Assembly: GCA_036365515.1 (NCBI GenBank)
Contig: CM070877.1
Coordinates: forward strand, 65,732,522 to 65,796,521
DNA from: Torymus aiolomorphi
Taxonomy: Eukaryota > Arthropoda > Insecta > Hymenoptera > Torymidae
Length of the DNA: 64,000 nt
Direction of reading: 5' to 3'
Shown: positions 11,536-22,670 of the stretch, one piece after another
Position numbering within the stretch: position 1 is the first letter of the stretch
How the letters are laid out: the number at the start of each line of letters is the position of its first letter
The notes under the pieces: generated by a model
What the model saw: the letters and a program-made list of their open reading frames with translations, nothing else
What the model was told of the DNA's origin: nothing
Database searches by the model: none
Made by a program: the position numbers and the translations under genes

Positions 11536-12312
11536 ATGGAACGGGCACGCAAGATGATACTCGTACCAGAAGACACGTTTCAACCTACACAGCATGCGAT
11601 GACGTCATCCACTCCAGCCGATACAACGCAGCCAAAAGAGTCGGGAGAAAAAAGTTTACAAACACAGGGTGATAATTTTTCACGATTAGACGCTGAAAAG
11701 CGAGGTTCTACGCTCAAAAACGGCACGTGATGATTACGAAAAATGTCTAAATTATCTACAGATTTTACGCCGCTATCTTTCTTTCCGAGACAACGAACGA
11801 ACGACGGAGCACGAGACGAAGCGCGAAATCGACGAAATAGAGGAGGCGCTCGGACCGCTCAGCGAGGAAGCTATACTCGAGAGCCTGCCAAAAATATACG
11901 CACCTAAAGCACGACACATGCTACACATCTGGAAAACAAGAGTGCCCAGTCGTCTGAAATGGGACAATACAGGCACTGTGAGTATCGATGGCCGTGTCAT
12001 ACCTCGCACAAACATAACGGAGTTACTGCTCGACGCTCTGCAGAAAAGAAAAAGACAGCAGCAGCAGCAGAGGACGAGGCGCCCGTTGGCCGTTACGAAT
12101 TTGCGGAATTTCTCAAAGCGAGCGACACGCCCGCCGATTTGATCGGAAATCCAAAAGTTCTGAAAATAGGACAAATACTAACAGCCAAGCGGCGCTTGCC
12201 AGCGCAGCAGTCGTCTACAGCAGACGACTCGACGCGCTCGCCGATTCTCACCCGCAATAAAAAGCTCGTCAGACAAGTGAAGAAAAACTGGCTCAAATTT
12301 GACCTGGCGTGA
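11536..12312 (+). pseudogene. Conserved Polinton protein upstream of integrase, two frameshifts
   Basis: ATG 11536 starts two bases after the preceding stop codon. The frame begins with a short basic helix (MERARKMILV) and a Ser/Thr-rich stretch. It moves to frame 2 near 11703, giving a helical, acidic segment with LPKIYAPKARHML and GRVIPRTNI motifs. It returns to frame 1 in a CAG run near 12060, and the final part (FLKASDTPADLIGNP) ends at 12312, overlapping the start of integrase. The same domain order is seen in other insect Polintons between ATPase and integrase. The function is unknown. The CAG run is a likely slippage site. Confidence 0.55.
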
Positions 12313-12317
12313 GAGCA

Positions 12318-13478
12318 ATGGCTTACGAAAAGCAGTACTACGACCTCGAGCACGGGGCGGGCTATGCGGGCGCATGGAATCTCCTACGTTTGAACGCTGC
12401 CAGCACAAAGGCGAAGAAAAAAAAAATTTACGACTGGCTGAGCATTCAAGACGCGTACACGCTTCATCACCCGATAAAAAGACGCTTTCCACGGCTCACC
12501 TACAACGTGAGCAACGTCGACGACGTGTGGGAGTGTGATTTACTGCAACTCACATCGATAAAGGATTATAACGACGGTCACTGCTACATCCTCGTAGTCA
12601 TCGATGTACTCGGTAAGTTTGCGTGGGTTGAACCATTGATGGATAAAACGGCGAGCAATGTTGCCGACGCATTTGAACGCATTATCGACAGAGCACAACC
12701 TCTTTTACCCTTGTGCGTGCAGACCGATCGAGGCAAAGAATTTACCGGTGCAACGTTTCAAAAACTTCTTGACCGGCGGGGAATTGACTTTCGCGTGGCC
12801 AGGAATCCCGATATCAAGGCAGCAGTCGTTGAGCGCCTCAACAGGACACTGCGCGAGCGAATGTGGCGATATTTTTCCCACCAAAACACCAAACGATACA
12901 TCGACGTTTTACAAAAAATTGTCCACGCGTACAATCATTCTCTACACAGCGGCTCGCGGATGCGCCCCGCCAATGTTGACATCTACAACGCTGCGCAGGC
13001 GCGAGAAAACTTGGCCAAGCGCGCGGGCTCCAATTATCGGCGGCGACGGTGGCGCCACGTCATCGCGACGCATGGTAAATTCAATGTGGGAGATCTCGTG
13101 CGCATCAGTCGAACAAAAAACACCTTCGAGCGCGGATACGAGAAAAATTTCAGCGAGGAAATTTTTAAGATAACGCGAGTATCGCGACGGCAAGGGCTAC
13201 ACACGTACATTCTTCAGGACTTAAACGACGAGCTCATAGACGGCTTCTTTTACAAAGAGGAACTCGTACGCGTCGGGCGCGAGCGTCTGGCGGCCGATAA
13301 GAATTTCAAGATCGAACGCGTCGTGCGCGAGAAAGGGCGCGGCGCCAACAAGCAGCTGCTTGTCAAGTGGCTCGGCTATCCGGATAAATTTAATTCTTGG
13401 GTAAAAGCGAGTCAGGTCGAAAAAATCATAAAACGCAAGCATGGACACGTACGAAGATTTTTACATGGTGCTGCCTAG
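12318..13478 (+). CDS. INT: Polinton integrase with C-terminal chromodomain
   Basis: Intact protein of about 386 aa. The RVE catalytic core shows the D-D-E triad: D in WECDLLQL (about residue 73), D in QTDRGKEF (about residue 137) and E in VVERLNRTL (about residue 172). An SH3-like region with KFNVGDLVRISR follows, then a chromodomain-like end (LLVKWLGYPDKFNSWV). It inserts the linear element and makes the 6-bp duplication; the chromodomain could guide it to modified chromatin, as in chromoviral integrases. ATG 12318 is taken as the start because an upstream GTG is not a normal eukaryotic start. Its end overlaps the start of the penton gene by 38 bases. Confidence 0.95.
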   Translation: MAYEKQYYDLEHGAGYAGAWNLLRLNAASTKAKKKKIYDWLSIQDAYTLHHPIKRRFPRLTYNVSNVDDVWECDLLQLTSIKDYNDGHCYILVVIDVLGKFAWVEPLMDKTASNVADAFERIIDRAQPLLPLCVQTDRGKEFTGATFQKLLDRRGIDFRVARNPDIKAAVVERLNRTLRERMWRYFSHQNTKRYIDVLQKIVHAYNHSLHSGSRMRPANVDIYNAAQARENLAKRAGSNYRRRRWRHVIATHGKFNVGDLVRISRTKNTFERGYEKNFSEEIFKITRVSRRQGLHTYILQDLNDELIDGFFYKEELVRVGRERLAADKNFKIERVVREKGRGANKQLLVKWLGYPDKFNSWVKASQVEKIIKRKHGHVRRFLHGAA

Positions 13479-14259
13479 CAACAGCAGTATGAATTACTTT
13501 CCCGATAATTAGACTAGCTGCTTCACGACACACTTACCGCGCGAGATCAAATTACACGGCGAATGGTTTATCGGGTTGGTGGAAATACACGTACCATGCA
13601 GCATCGTACATTTTCAAGAGGAGGACGCCTTCTACAAGTTATCCACGTACGACGACGACGACGACACGCAAATCGTGGAGGAAAAATATTGTAATATACC
13701 CGTTGGAATTTATGGCTCACTCTTTGAGCTGGCGGACGCGATAAATAGCTCAAATGAAACCTATCGGCATCAAATGCTCGAACCCGTTAAAACACGTCGC
13801 GGCTATTACGCGATAAGACGCAAGTGCGACTGCTCGCAGCTACACGAGACTCATTTCAACGAAAAAATGCGACGTATATTTGGCTTCGATGACACGCCGG
13901 AAAAACAGAAAATACCTTTTACCACTCTAAACGACGAGGGTAAAAGGGACATAGTCGCCGCGAGACCTGCATCGCTCTCTCGAGCAATTCCCGACCAGTT
14001 GTACGTTTACACAGACATATGCAAACCCTACACAGTGGGGGATACCCAAGCGGCACTCTTGCGCATAGTTTCCATGGATACCTTTAAATTCAGATATGGA
14101 TGCAGCACTGTCCAGCGCTTTGCACCCGCTCACTACATACCGCTTCTCTATCACAATTTTAATAATGTTATTATAGATATAAGAGATCAGCACGGGCGGC
14201 GCATACCATTCGAGTATGGTACGTTGACGGTAACGCTACACTTTAGGCGCAATTGCTAA
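13441..14259 (+). pseudogene. Polinton minor capsid (penton) protein, one in-frame stop
   Basis: ATG 13441 lies inside the end of the integrase gene. The start has the recognisable penton signature (MVLPSNSSMNYFPDN), then a TAG at 13510-13512, after which the frame stays open to 14259. The continuing part has LPREIKLHGEWFIGLVEIHVP and a single jelly-roll-like beta pattern, ending in a typical GTLTVTLHFRR strand. Pentons occupy the fivefold vertices of the virion. The TAG would truncate the protein after 23 residues; an internal start at 13576 would lack the first strands. It forms a run with the pVI-like gene, which starts two bases after its stop. Confidence 0.85.
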
Positions 14260-14880
14260 CATGGCGCATTATACTCGCTATTACAACGAACAGATCGGGG
14301 GTGGCGGCGTGAGAAACGTTTTTGCCGGCTCACCATTTCAGAGGGGCCGAGGTGTAGGCGCGTGGCTAGGTGGCCTCTTTCGACGCATTCTGCCATGCAG
14401 TGACCGGTAGAGGGCGCAAAGTGTGCAGACCTACCTCTGTACGGCTCTGGTTTTTTAGGCCGTATCTTCGGCCCCTCAGCGCGCAAAAATACAAAGATAG
14501 AATTTCTGCGAATCTGAGATATAAATTCGTCCATCTGTTAATCCGCCGTGTTGAGGTAATCAAGAAAAACTGCAGAACAATGATACTGGCACGGACCACG
14601 ACGGCTCGCATTCGACAGGCTGTGGAGCTGGCATTCGTGCGAACTGTGGCTACTGCCGTGTAGAGAGGGAACATGCATTGAAGAGCACAACACTACACTT
14701 GCACGCACGTCACACTTCATCACTTCAGCTGGTGCTTGCATTAAAAACTCAACAAATGCGATTTTTCCAGTAACAGTCAGAGCCAAATTGAATTTAAACG
14801 CAGGTACAAGTGATCAAAATAAAACAAACTGGCGATACCTGCTTCGAGTCGGGACAGCTGTAAATACCTGTGCTGTCACG

Positions 14881-16567
14881 ATGTCAACAAGCATCGATAA
14901 AGGCTATAGTAGTAAATGTGTCGTGTGCGATAATATTTGTATACGGCCACTAAATATATGCCCAAAATGCAATAAACCCTGTCACTCTAGATGTGCAGGG
15001 AAAAAGTTAAATAGCCCGTGCGATTTATGTCGTAATGTGCGGCAGCAGACTCAGCAGAACCAACTGCTGAATGCTTCCAAGTAATCAAAAATAAGCGATA
15101 CTAAAAGTACAGAGAGGAAAAGACAACCTCTGCTCCCCTATGTACAACGCGTTACACCCACCAAAACAAATGCGTCGAAACATCCAAATGGGACGTCCAC
15201 TCCTACAGAAAAAAAACTAGAGAATTCCTCCTCGCATAGGAGTGACACTGAATTTTCTCCCTCTTCTGCCTCCGTTTCTGCCTCTGTCTCTATTTCAGGA
15301 TCTGCCTCGCTAATCGATGTCGCATCTAATTCGCCAAATCAACTGCATGAAAATCTGAAGTCAACAGCCAATGCAGACGTAGAAACAACGATCGAGACAG
15401 AGTTTTCGGAGGTGGGAGTAAATGAAAAAGACGAGCTTTCTACTATCCAAGCTGTGGCGCTGCAGACATCTTCACCGCAGCTAGATATCACGGAGAATTT
15501 CTCCGTGTCTCCTGCAGCGTTGAAGACTTCTGAAGAAATTATAGCCGATCTGATAGGGGTAACCAATGTGAGTTTTCTATTTCAGCGTTTTGATATGCTC
15601 GAGAAGCAGCTTGACGACTTAAAATCACATGACACTAGGGATTTCGCGCCGCCAACCGTCTCGGCTGCGCCGGCAAAAACTATCTCTACAAACAATGGAG
15701 AACTGGTTGCGAGGATTTTAGCCCTTGAAGAAGTTATCGCGCATCAAAATAAAATGTTTATTGAAATGAGTAATACGTGCAAGCTGCTTGTCGAGGATAA
15801 TACTGTACTGAAAGAAACGTTGATCGGATTTCAGCACACTGAACGATAAGCCTCGTATTGAATTTAGTAGGTCGTTTGATCTATCTGACGGAAGCGAGCA
15901 GTGTACACCTAGAAATGAAGTAGATAGTGCGGATTACTGGCATGAAATCATCGTCACTAACATTTTTGAAGGTTCTAATAAGCACAATTTAGATGTAGTC
16001 CATGTCGTCCTTTCTACCATCCTTCCGACTATTCGGAGGGATGATATCATTTCTACACGCTCTCTTCGGTCAAATAGAAAAAATCCAGTAGGCTCGTCAG
16101 AGATTAAACCCGTTAAACGTCGGTGTCCGTGGATAGTCAAACACCGCGACCATAAGCTCGTTAAAAAATTAATGTATGCCAAGCATAGATTTACACGCTT
16201 TAACACAAAGGATGTGAACTTCTCGGAACTTGATCAGGAAACGGTTGACAACATAAGTAACGGGAAAATTTTCATCAACGAAATGCTGAGCAGAGAGAAG
16301 TTCGTTCAGTACAGAAGCTTAAAGGCTGTTGCTCGCGGATTACAGTTTAAATATTTCTGGCATAGAGGAGGCCGTTTCCTTGCCAAGATGCGAGATGGTG
16401 AAACGTCGCAGCTGATAATGACTGCGGCGGATCTGCAGGCGATCGCAATTTCAACCGGTACGGCAAAATTTAGTGGCTCGGGTAATAAAAATAGTATGGA
16501 GAAAGACACATTTGATAATAAATCGAATTTGGGTATAAACGATACGATTACTAACGTTAGCCCATGA
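14881..16567 (+). pseudogene. LINE ORF1: PHD finger, disordered linker, FP/RRM-like C-terminus
   Basis: ATG 14881 opens a PHD-like finger (CVVCDN, CPKCNKPCH, CAGKK, CDLC). A TAA at 15082-15084 interrupts it, but the same frame continues through a Ser-rich linker and a coiled-coil-like segment (LEEVIAHQNKMF) to 15849. A frameshift near 15845 then leads into frame 2, which encodes the C-terminal domain (INEMLSREKF, FKYFWHRGGRFLAKMRDGE) and ends at 16567. Similar ORF1 proteins bind the element RNA. At least one stop and one frameshift make it a pseudogene. Confidence 0.75.
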
Positions 16568-16589
16568 CTAGATAATGATAGTGCAAAAG

Positions 16590-19500
16590 AGGTTCGGTAT
16601 GTTGGATTGAAAGCAGGATTTTTAAATGCGACATCTTTGAAAGCGCACATAACAACATTTCGTCAATTCCTGCTCTCTTATCCCTCTTACTCAGACCTCA
16701 GACGCCGAGCTTATCAACTCTGATTTGGTTGAAGCTCTCGAACAACACTCCGCGGGTTTTGCGCATCGAATAGTGATGGGAGATCTCAACGTGAATATGT
16801 TAGTAACGGAGCAGGAGTCGACTTTCGTAAAACACCTAGCATGTCAACTTAACCTAAAACTTATTGAGCATGGCGCGACTAATCACCAAAACGGCAAATC
16901 TCACACATGGATCGATGTAATCTTCACGGACGATGATGACGTAGTGCTAGATTCTAACAATATGACGGCGACTTATCGCAATAGTCATAATATAATTGAT
17001 ATCGTTATTGACGTTCCCGTATCTCAAAAACCTTCACTTGGAAGGTTTACATACCGTAATTTTAAGGCTATTCGTCAAGAACAGCTGCTTTCTTATTTGA
17101 ATGATTGCGACTGGTCGACTGTCAATTGTGCAGATGTAGACGTTGACACCCGCTTAGAACATCTTAATGCAAATATCACGAAGGCTTTGGATGAATTAGC
17201 CCCGATTAAGGAATTTCGTCCGAATAGAAACGAACAAACGCCGTGGGTTGACGGAGAGCTCAGAGAGTTGTACGCTAACCGTGACGCTTTACGTCGGAGA
17301 TATCAACGAACGCGAAATCATGATCACTGGGAAGAATGCCAATGGCTAGCGCTATTAGCAGAACAACGCTCAAGAGAAGCGCGAGATACATTTCTTCAGA
17401 ATAAAATTTTCGAGGCACTTGATAGCGGGAAAGATATATGGAAAGAGTTGAAAAGTTTAGGTCTTCTTCCACAAAATTGAGCTAGGGAGGAACTTCACGG
17501 GTTTTCCCCAAAAGAATTAAACACGCACTTTGCGGGGGTCTCAGTCTCGGCTGAAGAATGCGAGGAAAATATGAATGAAGTTATGGCAACGGCTAGTGAA
17601 GAAGGCTTCGCCTTCAGTAAAGTTACTTTTTCAGATGTGGTTCTAGCTGTTGCACATTTCTCCTCGCAGGCTAAGGGTGAGGATGGAATACCACAAGGTG
17701 TGATAGCAAAAGCTCTTCCAGTTATTGGCTATCACCTAGCTGATATTTTCAGTGCTTCCCTCTTGAAGGCAATTTTTCCCGAATCATGGAAGAAAGCTCA
17801 TTTTTTTCGTTGTCTATTCCCGCTCTTATATCCTCCGTCAATTTTAGTAGAGTTGTCTGCGTACTGTGACCTGGTCTAAATCCAGATTGAAAAGGATCGA
17901 GAATTTTCTTTGAAGCTAAAAATGCTGAAATCTGATCATGTACAAGCTTCTCAAGAACTGTGGATAGAAAGCTCAATAGTTCCACTGGACGAAAGTCCGT
18001 AACAGTCGATGGGACAGCTGTCTTTTTAAGTGGCACTTAAAATTTTAGTAGAGTTGTCTGCGTACTGTGACCTGGTCTAAATCCAGATTGAAAAGGATCG
18101 AGAATTTTCTTTGAAGCTAAAAATGCTGAAATCTGATCATGTACAAGCTTCTCAAGAACTGTGGATAGAAAGCTCAATAGTTCCACTGGACGAAAGTCCG
18201 TAACAGTCGATGGGACAGCTGTCTTTTTAAGTGGCACTTAAAAAGACAGCTGTCCCATCGACTATTACGGACTTTCGTCCAGTGGAACTATTGAGCTTTC
18301 TATCCACAGTTCTTGAGAAGCTTGTACATGATCAGATTTCAGCATTTTTAGCTTCAAAGAAAATTCTCGATCCTTTTCAATCTGGATTTAGACCAGGTCA
18401 CAGTACGCAGACAACTCTACTAAAATTGACGGAGGATATAAGAGCGGGAATGGACAACGAAAAACAACTACTTACCATTCTCCTATTGTTCGATTTCAGC
18501 AAGGCGTTCGACACCATATCACCAACTAAATTATTGCATAAACTGATCAGAATGGGATTTTCCAGGGGGGTAGTCCTGTGGATAAAGTCGTATATTACAG
18601 GTCGTAATCAAAAAGTGATTACGAAGCAAAATGGAGACTCGGATTGGCTCACAACCAATCTCAGCGTACCACAGAGCTCGGTTCTGGGGCCCCTTCTGTT
18701 CAGTCTCTATATAAATGACCTACAGCACATTTTTTTGGATTTTAATAATAATTCTCAATCGAGTGGTGTCGGGCAACTGCTATATGCAGATGATTTACAA
18801 GTTTACACGCAGACAACCATAGACGAGCTGAATGAAGGGATACGACACTTGTCGATTATAGGTAGAGCAGTGGCGGCATGGGCCGTCGACAACGCCCTCA
18901 GTCTCAATTTAATAAAAACTAAGGCTATTATTTTTGGATCTAACCACAATATTAACATACTACGGGATATGCATTTGTCTGGCTTCGAGATTCAGGACAA
19001 CGTTTTCGTCCCCTTTGTCGACACTGTAACTAATCTCGGTGTTGTAATGGACTCGAAACTGACATGGAAAGCGCAAGTGGATGCAGTTAGCCGAAAAGTT
19101 AGCAGAGCCCTATACGGACTCAGACGGTTTCGATCCTGCACCACCGAGATCTTACGTAAGCAGCTCGCAAGCTCTCTCGTGTTGTCTCATTTAGATTACT
19201 GCTCGCTAGTGTATCTTGACGTGACGCGTGAACTTCAAAAGAAACTGCAAATATTGCAAAATTCATGTGTGAGATATGTAAGTGGTGCTAAGAAAGATGA
19301 ACACATCAGCCCATATAGAAATAAGCTAGAGTGGCTTGACTTAAGGGAGAGAAGGGCATATTTTGCAGCGGTCTTAATGTACAAAGTTATAAATTTGAGT
19401 CAGCCAGTGTACCTAGCTCCCTTATTTCAAAAGTGCCAAGATAGAACGTCGAGTAGAACTAACTGCAGAGAACTTACAGTTCCGTCATCACGAACTGACG

Positions 19501-19652
19501 TAGGGCTGGATTCTTTCTGGTCCCAGGGTACGCGACTGTGGAATTCGATTCCTCGCGATATTAAGAATGTTTCCTCGGTGAGTAAATTCAAAGCGGCGTT
19601 TAGGAAGTACTTGATGCAAAGGTCATGCGATGTCGACTGTATATATGTGTAA
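16590..19652 (+). pseudogene. LINE ORF2: truncated APE endonuclease and reverse transcriptase
   Basis: A short endonuclease start (about 16590-16670) is joined by a deletion to the middle of the domain, so the catalytic N-terminal part is missing. From 16725 frame 3 encodes MGDLNVNM and SHTWIDVIF motifs and a linker. An in-frame TGA is at 17478-17480. The RT begins near 17571; at about 17800 it is broken by 434 bases of inverted duplicated sequence and resumes at about 18234. RT motifs visible after that: FRPGHSTQTTLL, LLFDFSKAFDTI, GPLLFSLYINDL and the catalytic YADD (near 18785). The thumb region and a C-terminal domain run to 19652. ORF2 would make and insert the cDNA copy. Confidence 0.85.
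17800..18240. repeat. Two tandem inverted copies of the RT start, forming a palindrome
   Basis: Sequence 18234-18465 (forward) appears in reverse complement at about 17805-18040 and again at 18044-18240. The junction at about 18220-18256 is a near-perfect palindrome around AAGTG/CACTT. It splits LINE ORF2. Confidence 0.9.
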
Positions 19653-20060
19653 ATAGAATATAGACTTGTACTGCTATTTTTATAACAGTACTAAAATCGT
19701 TTTGTGATTAATCTTCTGATGTACATCGTATGAATAAAGCAATGTGATGAATTCAATCTATAATCGCTAGATTGAAGAATAACTAAGTTCAATTATGTGA
19801 TACTTCGTGACTTGGCGATTGCCATTGACTATGCTTGTGATGATTATACGATTGCGATATAATGTACACAAATGTTAATTATGTTCAATACTTTGAACCA
19901 TCCTGAGGCGGGTTTTCCTAATAGGATTTATCCCACGTGGTTTGCCTATTGGATTTTCCCCGTCTCACAGACATGAGCCTGGGCGAATGCGGGTTGGTAG
20001 ACTGTAACTTAATTATTTTGTAATTTACAAATAAAAACTATTCTATTCTATTCTATTCTA
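19653..20060 (+). other. LINE 3' UTR with (TTCTA)4 tail
   Basis: AT-rich non-coding sequence with GGGTTTTCC/GGATTTATCC/GGATTTTCCCC motifs, AATAAA at 20030 and the pentamer tail 20041-20060, directly next to the resumed Polinton gene. Confidence 0.75.
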
Positions 20061-20459
20061 TATGTCACGAGCGGCGCTAGGGCAGTAGGTAAGGAGACGC
20101 TGCGCGCAGGTATAAAAGTTCTCGACGACGTTGCCAACACAGGTAGCAGTTTCAAGGAGGCTGTAAAAACGAGGGCCCGAGAATCCGGTCGAAATCTCAA
20201 GCGTAAAGCGGCTGAGAAAATAGCAGAAGTTATGGAAGGTTCAGGCTATAAAACAACCAAACACGTCAAACGGCGACGTCTGTCGCGAAAGTCACGCAGC
20301 GCTGTTCGCATCGCACACACCAAACACAAGAGGGCCATAAAAGCACCGGCAGCAGCAGCAGACGGACGAAAATCACGCAAAGGAGGTAGAAAAAAACGCA
20401 AAACACGGACTTTTCGAAGCGTTGGCGATATTTTCGGGCCAAAGTAAATAGAAAAAAAA

Positions 20460-21791
20460 ATGTCTTTCTTACACTCGCACTCGTCAGAGTGCATGTCGAG
20501 CGAGCTGGACCTTTTTACACTCCCCGCGACACAAACTTCGATCGAAGACAGCAGTTTTCTGGACTATAAGCCCGTGTCATCGATCAGCGATGAAGGCGAT
20601 GCCCCGATCGAATTTGTCGTACCCAGCGCCAGCGAGCATTACATCGATCTCGCGCATACCATGCTGTACGTAAAGGCGCAGATATTACCGGTCGCCGATC
20701 CCGACGTGAATTTAAAAGTCGCGCCCGTAAACAGCCTTCTTCACTCAATGTTCAATCAAATCGATATTTTTCTCAATCAAAAACTTGTCTCGCCGTCGAA
20801 CAACGCGTATCCCTACAGAGCTTACATCGAGTCGCTGTTGAGTTATTCGCCGGCAGCCAAAGAGTCTCATCTGACGGCTAGTCTCTGGTACGATGACATA
20901 TCGGCTTGCTTCGAGGCCACCCCGCAAAATCAAGGAGTGGGCTCTAACAAGGGACTCGTCAATCGTCAAAACTATACGCTCGGCGGAAAGACATTCGATA
21001 TGATTGGCCATCTGCACTGCGACTTGTTTAATCAAGATAAAATGCTTATCAATGGTGTCGAAATGCGCGTGCGCCTAGTGCGGAGCAAAGACGCCTTTTG
21101 TCTGATGGACAGCACAGACGAGGGGCAATTTGGCATAAGGATAAAAGAAGCTACGCTCATTATTCGCCGAGTGAAAATAAACCCCGGTATTTTAATCGCG
21201 CACGCCAATACATTGGCCAAGGCAACTTCCAAGTATCCCATAACGCGCGTCGAAATTAAAACATTCACGCTTCACGCCGGTATACACGGCGACAGCGATA
21301 ATCCAATTCTAGGCCAACTGCCGAAACGCGTAATCATCAGTTTCGTAGATAACAGAGCGTTCAACGGAAATCGGCGCCTTAATCCTTTCAACTTTCAACA
21401 CTTCGACATAAATTACCTCTCCCTCTACGTCGTTGGGGTTCAAATTCCGAGCAAACCATTACAGCCGCACTTTACCGGGAATAATGCATCGTTTATCGAA
21501 GCCTTTCAAACACTCTACTCGGGCACCGGTATACATTTCCTCAACGAGGGTCTCGGCATAAACAGAACCAATTATTCACAGGGCTATTTTCTCACAGCTT
21601 TCGATCTCACGCCTGACTTATCGGCTCATTGTCACACACACTGGAATCTCATGCGGTCTGGTAGCGTGCGTATAGAAGTAGGCTTCGAAGTCGCACCGGC
21701 AACTACGATAAACTGCATTGTTTATGCCGAATACGATAACATTCTCGAAATCGACTCCACTCGACAAATTTTATCGGATTTCAGTGCCTAA
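20460..21791 (+). CDS. MCP: Polinton major capsid protein (double jelly-roll)
   Basis: This 443-aa frame is intact. It has the family features of insect Polinton MCPs: an N-terminal SSELDLF segment, VEFVVPSASEHYIDLAHT-like start of the first jelly roll (here IEFVVPSASEHYIDL), VNSLLHSMFNQIDIFLN, YPYRAYIESLLSY, a GRTFDM-like turn and a second jelly roll ending in a RSGSVRIEVGFE strand. Trimers of this protein build the hexagonal faces of an icosahedral capsid. ATG 20460 follows the pVI-like stop by 12 bases and is preceded by an A-run. It is one of the few Polinton genes here without any lesion. Confidence 0.93.
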   Translation: MSFLHSHSSECMSSELDLFTLPATQTSIEDSSFLDYKPVSSISDEGDAPIEFVVPSASEHYIDLAHTMLYVKAQILPVADPDVNLKVAPVNSLLHSMFNQIDIFLNQKLVSPSNNAYPYRAYIESLLSYSPAAKESHLTASLWYDDISACFEATPQNQGVGSNKGLVNRQNYTLGGKTFDMIGHLHCDLFNQDKMLINGVEMRVRLVRSKDAFCLMDSTDEGQFGIRIKEATLIIRRVKINPGILIAHANTLAKATSKYPITRVEIKTFTLHAGIHGDSDNPILGQLPKRVIISFVDNRAFNGNRRLNPFNFQHFDINYLSLYVVGVQIPSKPLQPHFTGNNASFIEAFQTLYSGTGIHFLNEGLGINRTNYSQGYFLTAFDLTPDLSAHCHTHWNLMRSGSVRIEVGFEVAPATTINCIVYAEYDNILEIDSTRQILSDFSA

Positions 21792-21965
21792 ATGCTGACG
21801 TCAGCACTACAGGTGGCGCCAGTCTCGGCGGGGGCGTAAAAGTGGGGGGCGTATAAGTGGAGCGAGCGATAACGTCGTACGCTCTGTGCCATCTCGCGTC
21901 ACTTCGTTTTTTCTCTCGCACCCGTCAGCATACCCGCACTTTTGCGCGCGCGCGTTCCAAACAGC
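21792..21965 (+). promoter_or_regulatory. Short intergenic region between MCP and the next gene
   Basis: GC-rich, with GGGGGCGTA-AAGTGG and GGGGGCGTATAAGTGG repeats; GTATAAG at about 21850 is a TATA-like box 115 bases before the next ATG. Confidence 0.4.
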
Positions 21966-22670
21966 ATGGACTACGTAATAGATATTCAAGGCTTCCGTGA
22001 TGCCGAAAAAAAAATTTTTGCCAAAGGAAGTGGCAATCATTTGCCTGCAGAAAAAAATTATGGATCACTGGATAGTACAACCGCCCTGCAGATTCGATGA
22101 CTTGCCGGATGAGGTTAAACAGACCAATACTTACTGCGCGGTTGACATTCACGGACTTCATTGGTTCGAGGGGGAAGTGAGCCTTCGCCAGTTGCATCGA
22201 CATCTCTACAATATCGCCCGAGGGGCGAGAAGAATTTACGTACGCGGTAAGGAGAAGGCCCGCTACATCGAAACACTACTTGGACGCTGCATATGTAACT
22301 TGGAGAAATACGCTTCTCCAATATTTGGAAAGTTCAACAGTATTTTTCCAAAAAACACCGTGTGCGCCACACATTCGCAGAAAAAGAAAAAAGAATTTTG
22401 TGCCTTATACAAGGCTAATCAAATAAAGAAATGGCTACGCTCGCTACTACCCGAAGAATGGCAGAATGCTTCGAAGGAAAAGGTGAATAGTGAAATGTAT
22501 TTTTCAGCGCTTCACGAGTACCACAGCAAGGAGAAGAAAAAACTCTGCGGATTGCAGAGAAATCGGACGATGATGACTACGAGGCAAAAGATACAAATAG
22601 CAACGATTCGAATAGTTACAACATATACTTCACAGCTGGCGGAGACTCTGCATCATTGTCTCAAGAATGA
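21966..22670 (+). pseudogene. Conserved insect-Polinton protein of unknown function, two frameshifts
   Basis: ATG 21966 starts with DYVIDIQGFRD, then a frameshift in the A9 run near 22007 leads into frame 1. That frame encodes KEVAIICLQ, WIVQPPCRFDDLP, DIHGLHWFEGE and RGARRIYVRGKEKARYIE, followed by a Cys/Lys-rich part. A second shift near 22543, again in an A run, leads to an acidic tail ending at a TGA (22668-22670) that overlaps the protease ATG. Proteins with this DIQGF...HWFEGE pattern recur in insect Polintons and look RNase H-like in their D-rich strands, but I know no proven function. The homopolymer position of both shifts makes sequencing error possible. Confidence 0.55.

Larger units (their letters stand above)
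14397..20060 (+). mobile_element. LINE (CR1/Jockey-like group) inserted in the Polinton
   Basis: It has an ORF1 with a PHD-type zinc finger, an ORF2 with the end of an APE endonuclease and a reverse transcriptase, a 3' UTR and a (TTCTA)4 tail preceded by AATAAA (20030-20035). The borders are fixed by the interrupted Polinton gene. The clade is uncertain: PHD-bearing ORF1 and a short microsatellite tail fit CR1-related elements. It carries stops, frameshifts, an endonuclease deletion and an inverted duplication, so it is dead. Confidence 0.9.
14261..20447 (+). pseudogene. pVI-like minor capsid protein gene split by a LINE
   Basis: Part 1 is 14261-14396, a Gly-rich start with AGSPFQRGRG and GAWLGGLFRRILP. 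Part 2 is about 20061-20447, with an alanine/lysine-rich helix and a strongly basic C-terminus ending VGDIFGPK. The two halves are separated by the 5.66-kb LINE at 14397-20060, which breaks the gene. In Polintons this small protein lies between penton and MCP and is compared with adenovirus pVI/pX, a membrane-active, DNA-associated virion protein. The junction shows almost no target duplication. The broken gene cannot make the normal product. Confidence 0.8.
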
